Below, one piece after another: positions 45,528 to 55,032 of a stretch of DNA of 64,000 nt. Under the pieces are notes generated by a model that was not told where the DNA came from, ran no database searches, and worked only from the letters and a program-made list of their open reading frames with translations. The stretch spans positions 1-64,000 of the forward strand of contig JAKITT010000006.1 in the NCBI GenBank assembly GCA_021647945.1, read 5' to 3'. The translations under genes and the position numbers were made by a program. This stretch comes from Candidatus Polarisedimenticolaceae bacterium. GTDB taxonomy: Bacteria > Pseudomonadota > Gammaproteobacteria > Chromatiales > Chromatiaceae. Position 1 is the stretch's first letter. Every line of letters begins with the position of its first letter.

Positions 45528-47495
45528 TTGAGAATCAGTACGTTACACATCCTATTCAGAAAACCACGGCAATTAATGGCTTTCTGTTTGTTGATAACCA
45601 CTCTGCTCTTCCATAGTGCACTGAGCTTGGCTGAACCCGTCACGCTTAACCTAAAAGATGCTGACATCGGCGCACTGATCAAGACCGTCTCTGAGCACAC
45701 CGGTAAAAACTTCGTTATCGACCCACGCGTAAAAGGAAAAGTAACCGTCATCTCCGCCCATCCTATGGATGAAGAGGAGTTCTACCACGTCTTTCTATCG
45801 ATTCTTGAAGTACACGGCTTCTCAACCATTCCTAGTGGCAATGTGATCAAGATCGTTCCGGATGTGAAGGCCAAACAGGCCGGCATCCCCACCATCAACA
45901 CACTCTCCAGCCCTAATGACCAAATGGTGACACAGGTCATCCAGATCAAAAACGTGGCTGCTGCACAGCTGGTACCCATTTTACGTCCCCTGATCCCACA
46001 ACAGGGACACCTAGCCGCCTACCCAGCCACCAATGTTCTGATCATCTCCGACCGGGCTGGCAACGTTGAACGGCTCAACAAAATAATTAGCCGTATCGAC
46101 CAAGTCAACGACACTTCCATCGACATCGTACCGCTGAAATACGCCTCAGCAGCCGAGGTGGTACGTGTATTAAATAGCCTGCAACAGAAAACGGCTAAAG
46201 GCGGTGCAGAGCAGGTACGCCTCGCGGCTGATGAACGCACCAATAGCATTTTGCTCAGCGGAGAGCGAACCATCCGCGCCCGTATGCGGGTCATCATCGA
46301 ACAGCTCGACACCGAGCAGGAGACCGACGGTAATACTCAAGTCATCTACCTGAAATATGCCAACGCCTCCGAGTTGGCCAAAGTGCTAACGGGTATTAGC
46401 GATACACTCAAAGACCCAAAAAAATCCGCCAAAACAGCCATCAAGAGTTCGGTCAGTATCCAGGCAGATGAAGCATCAAACGCACTCATCATCACCGCCC
46501 CTCCAGGCCTCTATCGCTCACTACAGGGAGTGATCCGAAAACTGGATATACGCCGCGCCCAAGTGTTGGTTGAGGCGATTATTGCCGAGATCAGTGTCGA
46601 TAAGGCCAAAGAGTTAGGGGTGCAGTGGATCTTTGACGGCACCCCCGCTGGAAAAGGGCCTGTCGGCATTATCGATTTTGGCGGCGGTTCACCCATTGGC
46701 GCAGTAGCTGCCACAGCCGCTGCTGGAGGTATTCCCAGCATCCCCTCTGGCACCACACTGGCACTGGGCCAATTCGATAACAACACCATCAACTTCGCCG
46801 CCCTACTCCGCGCTTTGGATAGTGACTCAGCCTCCAATATCCTATCAACCCCCAGCATTATGACACTCGATAATGAAGAGGCAGAGATCGTCATCGGTCA
46901 GAACGTGCCTTTCGTCACCGGTCAATACGCATCCACCGGTGGCACCGGCGGAGTTAACCCCTTCCAGACCATTCAACGCCAAGATGTCGGCCTGACACTA
47001 CGCGTCACGCCACAGATCAACGAAGGCGATGCAGTACAGCTCAAGATTGAACAAGAGGCCTCCAGTATCAATAAAACGGCCAGCTCAGGCACCAGTGATA
47101 TTGTCACCAACAAACGCGTCATCAAAACCACCGTGATGGTCGATGATGGCCAGACAATTGTGCTGGGTGGCCTAATGGATGAGACGCTCGAACAGGTTCA
47201 TCAAAAGGTGCCACTATTGGGCGATCTTCCCTTCATTGGCGCGCTGTTTCGCTCAACACAGACCGTGAAGGTGAAACGTAATCTGATGATCTTCCTCAAA
47301 CCCAGCATCGTGCGTGATGCCGCCACACAGACCCAACTGACCAGCGAAAAATACAACTTCCTTCGCGCACAGCAGTTGTGGACTAAAGAGCGTGGTGTTG
47401 ATCTGATGTCCAGTGAAGATGTCCCTATTATGCCCAAGCGTTTTGTCGAGCTACCCTCTCCATTTGGAAAAGTGATGGGGCAGCCGTTCGAGTAA
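45528..47495 (+). CDS. gspD: Type II secretion outer-membrane secretin GspD
   Basis: 655 residues from TTG 45528, chosen because AGGA lies 6 bases upstream and it gives a compact signal peptide (ending ALSLA). A longer frame from ATG 45405 has no ribosome-binding site. N0 (VTLNLKDADIGALIKTVSEH), N1-N3 repeats and the C-terminal secretin domain (LSTPSIMTLDNEEAEIVIGQ, NVPFVTGQ, VPLLGDLPFIGALFRST) are all present. It forms the exit channel in the outer membrane. It sits after gspN rather than at the operon start. Confidence 0.95.
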   Translation: MRISTLHILFRKPRQLMAFCLLITTLLFHSALSLAEPVTLNLKDADIGALIKTVSEHTGKNFVIDPRVKGKVTVISAHPMDEEEFYHVFLSILEVHGFSTIPSGNVIKIVPDVKAKQAGIPTINTLSSPNDQMVTQVIQIKNVAAAQLVPILRPLIPQQGHLAAYPATNVLIISDRAGNVERLNKIISRIDQVNDTSIDIVPLKYASAAEVVRVLNSLQQKTAKGGAEQVRLAADERTNSILLSGERTIRARMRVIIEQLDTEQETDGNTQVIYLKYANASELAKVLTGISDTLKDPKKSAKTAIKSSVSIQADEASNALIITAPPGLYRSLQGVIRKLDIRRAQVLVEAIIAEISVDKAKELGVQWIFDGTPAGKGPVGIIDFGGGSPIGAVAATAAAGGIPSIPSGTTLALGQFDNNTINFAALLRALDSDSASNILSTPSIMTLDNEEAEIVIGQNVPFVTGQYASTGGTGGVNPFQTIQRQDVGLTLRVTPQINEGDAVQLKIEQEASSINKTASSGTSDIVTNKRVIKTTVMVDDGQTIVLGGLMDETLEQVHQKVPLLGDLPFIGALFRSTQTVKVKRNLMIFLKPSIVRDAATQTQLTSEKYNFLRAQQLWTKERGVDLMSSEDVPIMPKRFVELPSPFGKVMGQPFE

Positions 47496-47526
47496 CATGC
47501 GGCATTGTGCAAAATGAGGGTGACAT

Positions 47527-49074
47527 ATGGCCACTAACCTTGATGAATTAGGTGAGAACAATCTCATCGACGAAGCGCCGTTGGAGAGCGAGGAGAGTGA
47601 GGTCAACTTCTCACTTCCCTACTCCTTTGCGCGCCGTCACGGCGTGGTGGTTACTCAGATAGATGACCATAAAGCCTACGTCAGCCACCTCTCAAACATT
47701 GCCATCACCACCCTGGCTGAACTGCGCCGCCACTTAGCCATTCCTGTTCAACTAACGGAGGTCAATGAAGAGACTTTCGAAGAGCAACTGGCCAAAATTT
47801 ATGAAGCGGGCGCCCAACAAGCGACCCAAATCATGGCCAATATGGGTGACGATCTTGATCTAGATCACGTGGCAAGAGAGCTGGCTGAACCTGAAGATCT
47901 GCTACAGAGTGATGATGATGCACCGATCATTCGCCTGATCAACGCACTCTTTACTGAAGCGATCAAAGAGAACGCCTCTGACATCCACATCGAACCCTAC
48001 GAAAGCAAACTCGTTGTACGCTTTCGTGTTGATGGCATCCTGCGTGAAGTGCTTGAACCACCACGTACCATCGCCCCCTTTCTCGCCTCACGTATCAAGG
48101 TGATGGCCCATCTCGATATTGCCGAAAAACGTCTGCCACAAGATGGCCGTATCTCACTAAAAGTGGGCAACCGCCCCGTCGATATCCGCGTCTCTACACT
48201 ACCCTCCAGTCACGGTGAGCGGGTGGTGCTGCGTCTGCTCGACAAACAGGCCGGGCGCCTCGATCTGAAACACCTCGGCGTCGACAAAAAGATACTCGAC
48301 AAGATCGACCCCGGCATCATTTTTCAGCCACATGGCATCTTCCTGGTCACCGGCCCTACCGGCTCAGGTAAGACCACCACGCTCTATGCCGCATTGACCC
48401 GACTCAACGATAAGAGCCGTAACATCGTCACTATCGAAGATCCTATCGAGTACAACATCGAAGGTGTGGGACAGACCCAGGTCAATACAAAAGTCGATCT
48501 CACCTTTGCACGCGGCCTGAGAGCCATCTTGCGACAAGATCCAGACATCGTCATGGTCGGCGAAATCCGTGATATCGAAACAGCACAGATCGCCGTTCAG
48601 GCCAGTCTGACCGGCCACTTAGTACTCTCCACCCTGCACACCAATACCGCCATTGGTAGCATCACCCGCCTGCGTGACATGGGGGTCGAACCCTTCCTAC
48701 TCTCATCGAGTCTGGTCGGCGTATTGGCTCAGCGCCTGATCAGACTACTCTGTCCACACTGCAAGCAGCACTACACAGCAAACCAGCGTGAGATCGAGAT
48801 ACTGGGTGTCTCGCCTAGTCTCACCACAACACTCTTCAAAGCCGCTGGCTGCGAGCATTGCCACCATCTTGGTTTCATCGGTCGCACCGGCATCCATGAA
48901 CTCATTGTTGTTGATGAAGCTCTGCGCAATATGATTCACGCCGGCAGCAGTGAGCAGGAGATGCTGCACCATGTTCGCAAAGAGTGTGCAAGTATCCGCA
49001 GTGATGGCCTACGCCGAGTTCTCGCTGGTGACACCAGTCTGGATGAAGTGATCCGGGTCACACAGGAGGGCTAA
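47527..49074 (+). CDS. gspE: Type II secretion ATPase GspE
   Basis: 515 residues. Walker A is GPTGSGKTTTLYAAL, the Asp box IVTIEDPIEYNIEGVGQTQV, Walker B VMVGEIRDIETAQIAVQASL, His box THTNTA-like (STLHTNTAIGS), and the zinc-binding tetracysteine CPHC...CEHC. It powers pseudopilus assembly from the cytoplasmic face through GspL. Start ATG 47527, 31 bp after gspD. Confidence 0.96.
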   Translation: MATNLDELGENNLIDEAPLESEESEVNFSLPYSFARRHGVVVTQIDDHKAYVSHLSNIAITTLAELRRHLAIPVQLTEVNEETFEEQLAKIYEAGAQQATQIMANMGDDLDLDHVARELAEPEDLLQSDDDAPIIRLINALFTEAIKENASDIHIEPYESKLVVRFRVDGILREVLEPPRTIAPFLASRIKVMAHLDIAEKRLPQDGRISLKVGNRPVDIRVSTLPSSHGERVVLRLLDKQAGRLDLKHLGVDKKILDKIDPGIIFQPHGIFLVTGPTGSGKTTTLYAALTRLNDKSRNIVTIEDPIEYNIEGVGQTQVNTKVDLTFARGLRAILRQDPDIVMVGEIRDIETAQIAVQASLTGHLVLSTLHTNTAIGSITRLRDMGVEPFLLSSSLVGVLAQRLIRLLCPHCKQHYTANQREIEILGVSPSLTTTLFKAAGCEHCHHLGFIGRTGIHELIVVDEALRNMIHAGSSEQEMLHHVRKECASIRSDGLRRVLAGDTSLDEVIRVTQEG

Positions 49075-49076
49075 CG

Positions 49077-50294
49077 ATGGAGGCCTATAAGTTTGTCGCA
49101 TTAGACCCCGCGGGTAAGGAGAAACGGGGCACCTTGGAGGGTGACTCTGCCAAGCAGGTGCGCCAACAGCTACGTGATAGCAACCTGATTCCCCTCAGTG
49201 TTGATGTCGCTGCAAAAAAAGAGTCAGCAAATACACCGGGGGGGTTCACCCTGCAACGCCGCATCAGCGCGATGGATCTGGCCCTCATTACACGTCAACT
49301 ATCCACACTGCTACGCTCTGGGCTGCCCCTTGAAATAACGTTGAAGAGTGTTGCCAAGCAGACCAAAAAACGACACATCGAACAGGTATTGCTAGCGGTA
49401 CGGGCACGTGTCCGCGAGGGCCATAGTCTATCCAGCGGGCTGGCAGAGTTCCCCAGCGTATTTCCAGAACTCTACCACCGTACCATCTCAGCCGGTGAAG
49501 AGTCAGGCCATCTTGACTCGGTGCTTGATCGTCTCGCTGATTACACCGAAAAACGGCAGCAGATGCAGCAGAAAACGGTACTCGCACTCTTTTATCCTGC
49601 CCTATTAACCCTACTATCCATCGCTATCGTCGTTGGTCTCATCACCTTCATTGTGCCAAAGATCGTAAAAGTGTTTGAGACCATGGATCAGGAACTACCG
49701 ATCATCACCCAGGCACTCATCACCACCAGCGCTACCTTGCGCGAGCACGGTCTAGCCATGCTTGGCGTCTTAGTCCTACTCGTCATCGTCACGCGCATGC
49801 TGCTACAGCGCCCAGCAATACGCATGGTCTGGCACCGCATAATTCTTCATATTCCCATTATTGGCAATCTGGTTCGCAGCATCAATGCAGCCCGTTTCTC
49901 ACGTACATTAAGTATTCTTGCCGCCAGCAGCACCCCGATATTAGATGCCCTACACATCTCATCACAGGTGATCGCCAGCGACCCGATTAGAGCGGCCGTT
50001 GAACAGGCCGCCTCACGTGTGCGCGAGGGGAGCAGCCTTCAAGCCGCACTCGAGCAGACCGGCTATTTCCCGCCATTAACCATTAGCCTACTTGCCAGCG
50101 GCGAGGCAAGTGGCAATTTAGAGGGTATGCTGGAACACTCAGCAGATATCCAAGAACGCGAGATAGAGGCACTCATCACCACCATACTGGGTATGTTTGA
50201 GCCACTGCTGATTCTAGTGATGGGGGGCGTCGTATTGACCATCGTACTCGCCATCCTGTTACCCATTTTTGAACTCAACCAACTGGTTAGCTAG
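49077..50294 (+). CDS. gspF: Type II secretion platform protein GspF
   Basis: 405 residues with two T2SSF domains. First: ALITRQLSTLLRSGLPLEIT and FPSVFPELYHRTISAGEESG; second: INAARFSRTLSILAASSTPI and PLTISLLASGEASGNLEGML. Three membrane segments (about 170-195, 222-242, 375-398). It is the integral inner-membrane core of the platform. It starts 2 bases after the gspE stop. Confidence 0.95.
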   Translation: MEAYKFVALDPAGKEKRGTLEGDSAKQVRQQLRDSNLIPLSVDVAAKKESANTPGGFTLQRRISAMDLALITRQLSTLLRSGLPLEITLKSVAKQTKKRHIEQVLLAVRARVREGHSLSSGLAEFPSVFPELYHRTISAGEESGHLDSVLDRLADYTEKRQQMQQKTVLALFYPALLTLLSIAIVVGLITFIVPKIVKVFETMDQELPIITQALITTSATLREHGLAMLGVLVLLVIVTRMLLQRPAIRMVWHRIILHIPIIGNLVRSINAARFSRTLSILAASSTPILDALHISSQVIASDPIRAAVEQAASRVREGSSLQAALEQTGYFPPLTISLLASGEASGNLEGMLEHSADIQEREIEALITTILGMFEPLLILVMGGVVLTIVLAILLPIFELNQLVS

Positions 50295-50331
50295 ATCCCA
50301 CTGACCCAACATCAAGAATAGGCACAACATC

Positions 50332-51231
50332 ATGATTCGGAAAACGCTACGCCATCTTATTTTTTGGTTATGCACCACGACGCTGCTACTCACCGGCTGC
50401 GCCACTACACCAGACTACAGTGACAATGAAGCGCGCTTCGATGCGGCCAAAGAGGCCTTCCTAAAAAGTGAGTATATCAAGGCGGTCCATCTATTCGAGC
50501 CGCTTGCCATTCGCGGCTACAGCCAAGCACAGTACACACTGGGCTACCTCTACTATTACGGACTGGGCATTTCACAAAATAGTGAGGTGGGAAAAAGGTG
50601 GATATCCAGCGCTGCAGCCAAAGGCGATCCACTCGCCATTGAAGCATTAGCTCTTATCAGCAAAGAGACATTAGCCACGGAGAAGGCTGAGACAGAAACG
50701 GTTGAAGATGAGGCACCGACAACAGGCCATGAAGCCACTGAGGAGCCACCAATAAAGGTAGAAGCGACAGAACCAGTGATTATTAGCGAGCCAGTTGCCA
50801 TTTCAATGCCCACCAGTAAATCTGCTGCTGACGCCTCTACACCGACAAGTAAACCACTAGAAGTCATAGCATCCACACATAAGCCACTAGAAGTTTCACC
50901 TACATTGGTAACAGAGCCGCAGACAAAAACAGTACCGGCGCAACAACACTGGATTCTTGAACAGCCAGCCAGTAACTACACCATTCAACTTGTCAGCCTA
51001 AGCAATGAAGCCGCCGCCATAACGTTCCTTGATGAAAGTGGACTCAGCAAACCAACACACATCTTCCATTATCAGAGCCAAGGAAGCGCCCGCTACGGCA
51101 TTATTCATGGCCGCTTTGCCACCTATACAGAGGCCAAAGAGGCACTGACCAACCTCCCTGAGGTGTTAGCAAAAGCGTCACCCTGGATTCGTAATTTTTC
51201 CACTATTCAGGGTTTGCTACAGCAGCCGTAG
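50332..51231 (+). CDS. Lipoprotein with Sel1 repeats and a SPOR domain at the end of the gsp operon
   Basis: 299 residues: lipoprotein signal with lipobox LLTGC, two Sel1-like repeats (AAKEAFLKSEYIKAVHLFEP, AQYTLGYLYYYGLGISQNSE), a Pro/Thr/Glu-rich linker (about 115-205), and a C-terminal SPOR domain (SNYTIQLVSLSNEAAAITFL, ARYGIIHGRFATYTEAKEAL). SPOR domains bind denuded peptidoglycan. It starts 37 bp after gspF on the same strand, so it is probably co-expressed and may help anchor or localise the secretion system. I do not recognise an established gene name for it. Confidence 0.78.
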   Translation: MIRKTLRHLIFWLCTTTLLLTGCATTPDYSDNEARFDAAKEAFLKSEYIKAVHLFEPLAIRGYSQAQYTLGYLYYYGLGISQNSEVGKRWISSAAAKGDPLAIEALALISKETLATEKAETETVEDEAPTTGHEATEEPPIKVEATEPVIISEPVAISMPTSKSAADASTPTSKPLEVIASTHKPLEVSPTLVTEPQTKTVPAQQHWILEQPASNYTIQLVSLSNEAAAITFLDESGLSKPTHIFHYQSQGSARYGIIHGRFATYTEAKEALTNLPEVLAKASPWIRNFSTIQGLLQQP

Positions 51232-51253
51232 GCTTATTGGGAAACATCTACCC

Positions 51254-52528
51254 TCAATTCATCACTCCCCCTTCACATTGGATGTGGAGGCTGATCTCCT
51301 CTCCTTCAGGCGGTGTTTCAGCAAAAAGCCAAATTTGGCGCAGTACACCTCGTGATCTCATCAAATCCGCGAGTAGAGTGCTCGCATAATGGCCATTCAA
51401 AAAGATGAACTGTCGTTTTATCGCAGCTTCAGAGAGTATCTCTTGTGTAGTACCCAGTCTGCTTTCAAGGTTATCTATCCCCTGCTCCACCTGTTCAATG
51501 TCACGTTCTGCAACGGCTAGCGCCGCACGGCTCTGATCAAGAGAGAGTTCGACCCAAGGCATCATCTGCTCAATATGGTGTTGAACCTCATCAGGCAGCG
51601 CCGTAGCGTCCAACAACTTTTCGCGTAACACTTGCCGCGTGGCAGCATGTTCTGCCGGTGCATTCTTGGCCAACTGGTCGAGACCTGCCAGCGCTTCAGC
51701 TATTTTTTCAGGCACCTGCAACAGCCCTCTAATACGCTTCTTTAGTATTAGACAGAGTCCCCAGGTAAAAGCTAACAACAGAGTGAGGCCAAGAATACTG
51801 TAGAGCAGCGGTGAGAGTTCGGCGGGATTCCAGCTTGGATATTGAGCCATCAACTGTGATGTCAGCACTCCAGCAAGTGTGCTCTCAGGCACTATTGAGA
51901 TAGAGAGTGCTGCCAGCAAAAGATAGAGGGTATAGAGAAACATCACCCCCTGAAAGAAGTTACTCTGTTTCAACCCGCGTTTAGCCTTTCTGATAGTGCG
52001 CCCACTTCCCTGAAAGAGCGCCATACGATAATTGAGAGAGGAGAGAAGCGCTTGTTTCTCTTGTAACTGCTGTCCAGCCTGATCACGGTACTCCATCAGC
52101 TTACTAAGTGGCGGCCTATCACTCTCTGCGACTACCGCGAGTAAGAGGTGCTCTGTAAACAGTTCATAACTGAAGCCGATCAGCTTATCAATAACGCCCT
52201 GATCAACCTCCAATAGCTCCATCGATTCAGCCACTATTCGCAAGCTAACACACTGAAGTCCATGACGATCTATAGAGCGAACAACCTCATACTCTTCGCC
52301 GCCATCAAGGGAGAAGTGAAGTGTCACTGAACCGCCATCTATCCCCTGATAACTCAATTCCGATACGCAAGTGTGACCAAATAGCGCAAAACAGACCGAC
52401 TCAATCACACACTCTCGCGCTGATTGCTCACTTCCGCTAACAGCGATAATCCCATTTTCTGGCAGTTCAGTCAGTCTGATCTTGCGAGTTTGGAAAAGAT
52501 TATCTGCAATGATACTGCGTAAAATCAC
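51254..52528 (-). CDS. Membrane protein with a degenerate Rad50/SbcC-like ATPase N-terminus
   Basis: 424 residues. Residues 1-130 align with the N-terminal ATPase half of SbcC/Rad50: an IRL strand, a strand then P-loop position (GIIAVSGSEQSARECVIESV, followed by CFALFG), and FSLDGGEEYEVVRSIDRHG. The P-loop lacks the conserved GxGKS (here GSEQSARE), and the Q-loop region (GFSYELFTEHLLLAVVAESD) lacks the glutamine. In place of the long coiled coil and C-terminal half come two membrane segments (191-213, 241-262) and a short coiled coil (about 340-375). No catalytic activity is expected. I know no named family with this build. It converges with the gsp operon. Confidence 0.7.
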   Translation of the reverse strand: MILRSIIADNLFQTRKIRLTELPENGIIAVSGSEQSARECVIESVCFALFGHTCVSELSYQGIDGGSVTLHFSLDGGEEYEVVRSIDRHGLQCVSLRIVAESMELLEVDQGVIDKLIGFSYELFTEHLLLAVVAESDRPPLSKLMEYRDQAGQQLQEKQALLSSLNYRMALFQGSGRTIRKAKRGLKQSNFFQGVMFLYTLYLLLAALSISIVPESTLAGVLTSQLMAQYPSWNPAELSPLLYSILGLTLLLAFTWGLCLILKKRIRGLLQVPEKIAEALAGLDQLAKNAPAEHAATRQVLREKLLDATALPDEVQHHIEQMMPWVELSLDQSRAALAVAERDIEQVEQGIDNLESRLGTTQEILSEAAIKRQFIFLNGHYASTLLADLMRSRGVLRQIWLFAETPPEGEEISLHIQCEGGVMN

Positions 52529-52632
52529 CTACCACTTCCTCCCTCGCCATCAAACAGGCTTGAATCTACATTTTTCTTAGCAACGTCACCGTGCGAGAGT
52601 ATATGCGAGGAGCTGATTCAGGTCACACCATT

Positions 52633-52668
52633 TACTAAGAAGGTCGCAATATCAATAACCTTCTTAGT
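52633..52668. repeat. ACTAAGAAGGT hairpin repeat
   Basis: ACTAAGAAGGT (52633-52643) and ACCTTCTTAGT (52658-52668) are perfectly inverted around CGCAATATCAATA. Another copy is at 59951-59985 and one arm at 14788-14800. It lies in the gap before the DUF4382 lipoprotein gene and may act on its leader. Confidence 0.6.
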
Positions 52669-52741
52669 GCATCTAGTTCATACAAAGCCGCATGTTCAGG
52701 TGTTAATATCGAAAAGATCAGCACCACATTAGGAAACCATT

Positions 52742-53639
52742 ATGAACCTCAAGACTCACTTCATCTTAATCAGCGCCCTTCTACTCACCGCATGTGGTGG
52801 TAGTAGTAGTAACACCGGCGGTAGTGGCACGTTGAGCCTCAACATTACCGATGCCCCTGTCGACAATGCCAGCAAGGTTGTGGTCGCCTTCTCTAGTGTC
52901 ACCATAAAACCTGCCAATGGCCCCGCTTAATGAGATCGATTTTATCGATGTCAATGGTGACCCAGAGGTTAAAACTATCGACCTATTGGAACTTCAGGGA
53001 GCCAACAGCTTACCCCTGCTAAATGGCCAGACTTTAGATGCCGGACACTACAATTGGCTTCGTCTGAACATTATTGCCAGCGAAAACACGCTTGATTCCT
53101 ACATCACGGTCAACGGTTTGCAGTATTCACTCTACGTACCGAGTGGCAACGAAACAGGACTCAAGCTCAACCGGAGTTTTGACATCAGCACTGGAGGGGC
53201 CGCCACATTTACCATCAATTTTGACCTGCGCAAGTCTGTCATTGCACCCAACAATGGTGGCTCAGCCTATAAACTCAAACCTACCCTACGGATTGTTGAA
53301 AACAGCAATGTTGGGCATATCTCTGGCTTGGTTGGAGGTGTATCGAGGGGAGATATCAACTGCAACGACATGGCGTATGCGGTTTACGCCTTCAGTGGCG
53401 CTGATGTAGTCGCTGATGATATTGATCTGAATGAGCCAAACCCAATCGCCACGGCACTCGTCTCCACTGTCCCTGACTTTGACTACACACTCGGTTTTCT
53501 GGATCAAGGCGTCTACACCCTCGCCTTTACCTGCCAAGCGGCAGATGATGATGTCGATACCGATGATGCCATCATTTTTATTGGCAGCAGCAATGTCACC
53601 GTTAACGCCGGAGCGATAACAGTGCATAACTTTGATTGA
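52742..53639 (+). pseudogene. DUF4382-type lipoprotein gene with a single-base frameshift
   Basis: The first frame (52742-52930) encodes a lipoprotein signal (LLLTACGGSSS) and the start of a DUF4382 domain (GTLSLNITDAPVDNASKVVV). It stops after KPANGPA. The other frame continues from the same point with NEIDFIDVNGDPEVKTIDLL and reaches 53639 (LEL, LPLLNGQTLDAGHYNWLRL). Removing one C from the CCCC run at 52921-52924 joins them as NGP-LNEIDF in register, so the defect is one extra base. It is either a real lesion, a phase-variable run or a sequencing error. The joined product would be about 298 residues: an exported lipoprotein of unknown function with a terminator after it. Confidence 0.75.
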
Positions 53640-53664
53640 TCAGCGCTTGCTAAACCACTCATCC

Positions 53665-53698
53665 GCCACCATAGAGCAATCTATGGTGGCATTTTTTT
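53665..53698 (+). terminator. Intrinsic terminator after the DUF4382 gene
   Basis: GCCACCATAGA (53665-53675) pairs perfectly with TCTATGGTGGC (53680-53690) around GCAA, followed by seven T residues. A textbook rho-independent terminator. A gene with so clean a terminator is presumably still transcribed. Confidence 0.9.
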
Positions 53699-53755
53699 GC
53701 CGAAGGAGTCCTGATCATTGCCCCTCTTCCAACACGTTAAACAGAGGTCAATGAG

Positions 53756-54031
53756 CTAAGGCAATCGTTCCATCTCACTTGGAGTTTTTGCTTGAATGCT
53801 CAACGCATGGATCTCGCTATTCATCAGATCATTGAGTGCATCGTAGACCAGTCGATGACGCTGAAGCAGGCTTTTGCCACTAAAGGCATCGGCGACAATA
53901 TGCAGTTTGTAGTGGCCACCTTTTGCGCCATGTCCAGCGTGCAGATGGCTCTCATCAATGAGTTCGAGTGAGAGAGGAGAGAAGGTGCTTTCCAACTGCT
54001 GCTGGATCACTGTTTGAAGATGGCTGGACAT
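53756..54031 (-). CDS. bolA: BolA-family protein
   Basis: 91 residues with the BolA fold: ELIDESHLHAGHGAKGGHYK, LHIVADAFSGKSLLQRHRLV, YDALNDLMNSEIHALSIQAK. The conserved histidines that bind iron-sulfur clusters with monothiol glutaredoxins are present (HAGH, GGHYK). It resembles BolA rather than IbaG. A transcription and iron-homeostasis related protein. Start ATG 54031; the stop is 58 bp from the opposing terminator. Confidence 0.92.
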   Translation of the reverse strand: MSSHLQTVIQQQLESTFSPLSLELIDESHLHAGHGAKGGHYKLHIVADAFSGKSLLQRHRLVYDALNDLMNSEIHALSIQAKTPSEMERLP

Positions 54032-54156
54032 TATCTGCTACTACCTTGATGAACGGAGTGGCGGCCACATTAGCATTGATAGTGAAACGGTGGAATGGAG
54101 AGAGTCAGTAGGATAGGTGAGGTTACTAGAGGCCTGTTGCAGAAAAATATTGCTCT

Positions 54157-55032
54157 CTATAGGGCGCTAATCTGCCGCATCAGCGATGACTCAGCGGTAT
54201 AGATAACGCCACGATGGTTCATGAAGGTAGCGTCTGGCCGATTGAGATCCAGCGCTTGTCCATGAAAATCACACGCCGTGGCACCCAGCTCATGGAAGAG
54301 GCAGGCGGTGGCGGCAAAATCCCACAGACTGCCCCCACCATCCTGGGGTTTTGGCAGTTTAAAATAACAGGCTGGCAAGTTTTCAATCACCCAACAGGCA
54401 TTCATCACCGCACCGCCATGATTGATGATATTCAGTCCAACCAGCCCCTGCTCTGCGGCTATCTTCTCAAGCGTCTTGATGATCTTGGGATAACCCTTTT
54501 GTAACGCCAGGCTACGGTCACAGATTAGCGTTAAAGGTCTCTCTTTCATCACATCAGCCGAGGTCAAAACCCAGGGCTGATTGTTACGAAAGGCCCCCTG
54601 GCCACTCACTGCACTATAAAGTGTGTTTTTAACAGGGTCATAGACTACACCGATCAATGCTTGGCCAGAACGTGATACCAAAGCGATTGAGACGGCATAG
54701 CCTGCCATCGACTCAATAAACGGCAGCGTGCCATCAAGCGGGTCGATGCACCAAAAATAGTCCCTCTCCAAACGCAACTTATCATCCGCAGACTCTTCGG
54801 TCAGCAGCGCCAACTCATCGCTCTCACAGCTGGGGTGCAAAATACCCAATATCAGCGCCTGACTGAGATGGTCCACCTCCGTCACCACCTGAGAGGCCAG
54901 CTGGTCGCCCCCCTTTTTTCGTTCTACGGCGATGGGCTGTTGGGCATACTGAGATATTAATGCACCCGCCTGCTTGGCAGCAGAGATTGCTAGCAAAGAG
55001 AGTCGTGTTAGATCATTGGCCGTGAGCTGCAT
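54157..55032 (-). CDS. Inositol-monophosphatase-family phosphatase (CysQ-like)
   Basis: 291 residues. The metal-binding motifs are complete: LTEES in the first site, CIDPLDGTLPFI, and WDFAATACLFHELG near the C-terminus. The family includes inositol monophosphatase, fructose-1,6-bisphosphatase and CysQ (3'-phosphoadenosine-5'-phosphate phosphatase). The DPLDGT with following GYAVSIALV favours the CysQ-like branch, but the substrate is not certain. The ATG overlaps the stop of the upstream kinase-like gene (TAATG), so the two are translated together. Confidence 0.83.
   Translation of the reverse strand: MQLTANDLTRLSLLAISAAKQAGALISQYAQQPIAVERKKGGDQLASQVVTEVDHLSQALILGILHPSCESDELALLTEESADDKLRLERDYFWCIDPLDGTLPFIESMAGYAVSIALVSRSGQALIGVVYDPVKNTLYSAVSGQGAFRNNQPWVLTSADVMKERPLTLICDRSLALQKGYPKIIKTLEKIAAEQGLVGLNIINHGGAVMNACWVIENLPACYFKLPKPQDGGGSLWDFAATACLFHELGATACDFHGQALDLNRPDATFMNHRGVIYTAESSLMRQISAL

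Noticed and set aside
52921-52924. Programmed ribosomal frameshift in the DUF4382 gene
   Set aside because: A CCCC run alone has no typical slippery heptamer or following hairpin that I can see; a lesion or error is simpler.
52917-53639. Independent gene starting at ATG 52917
   Set aside because: It lacks a signal peptide and begins mid-domain; it is the continuation of the frameshifted DUF4382 gene.
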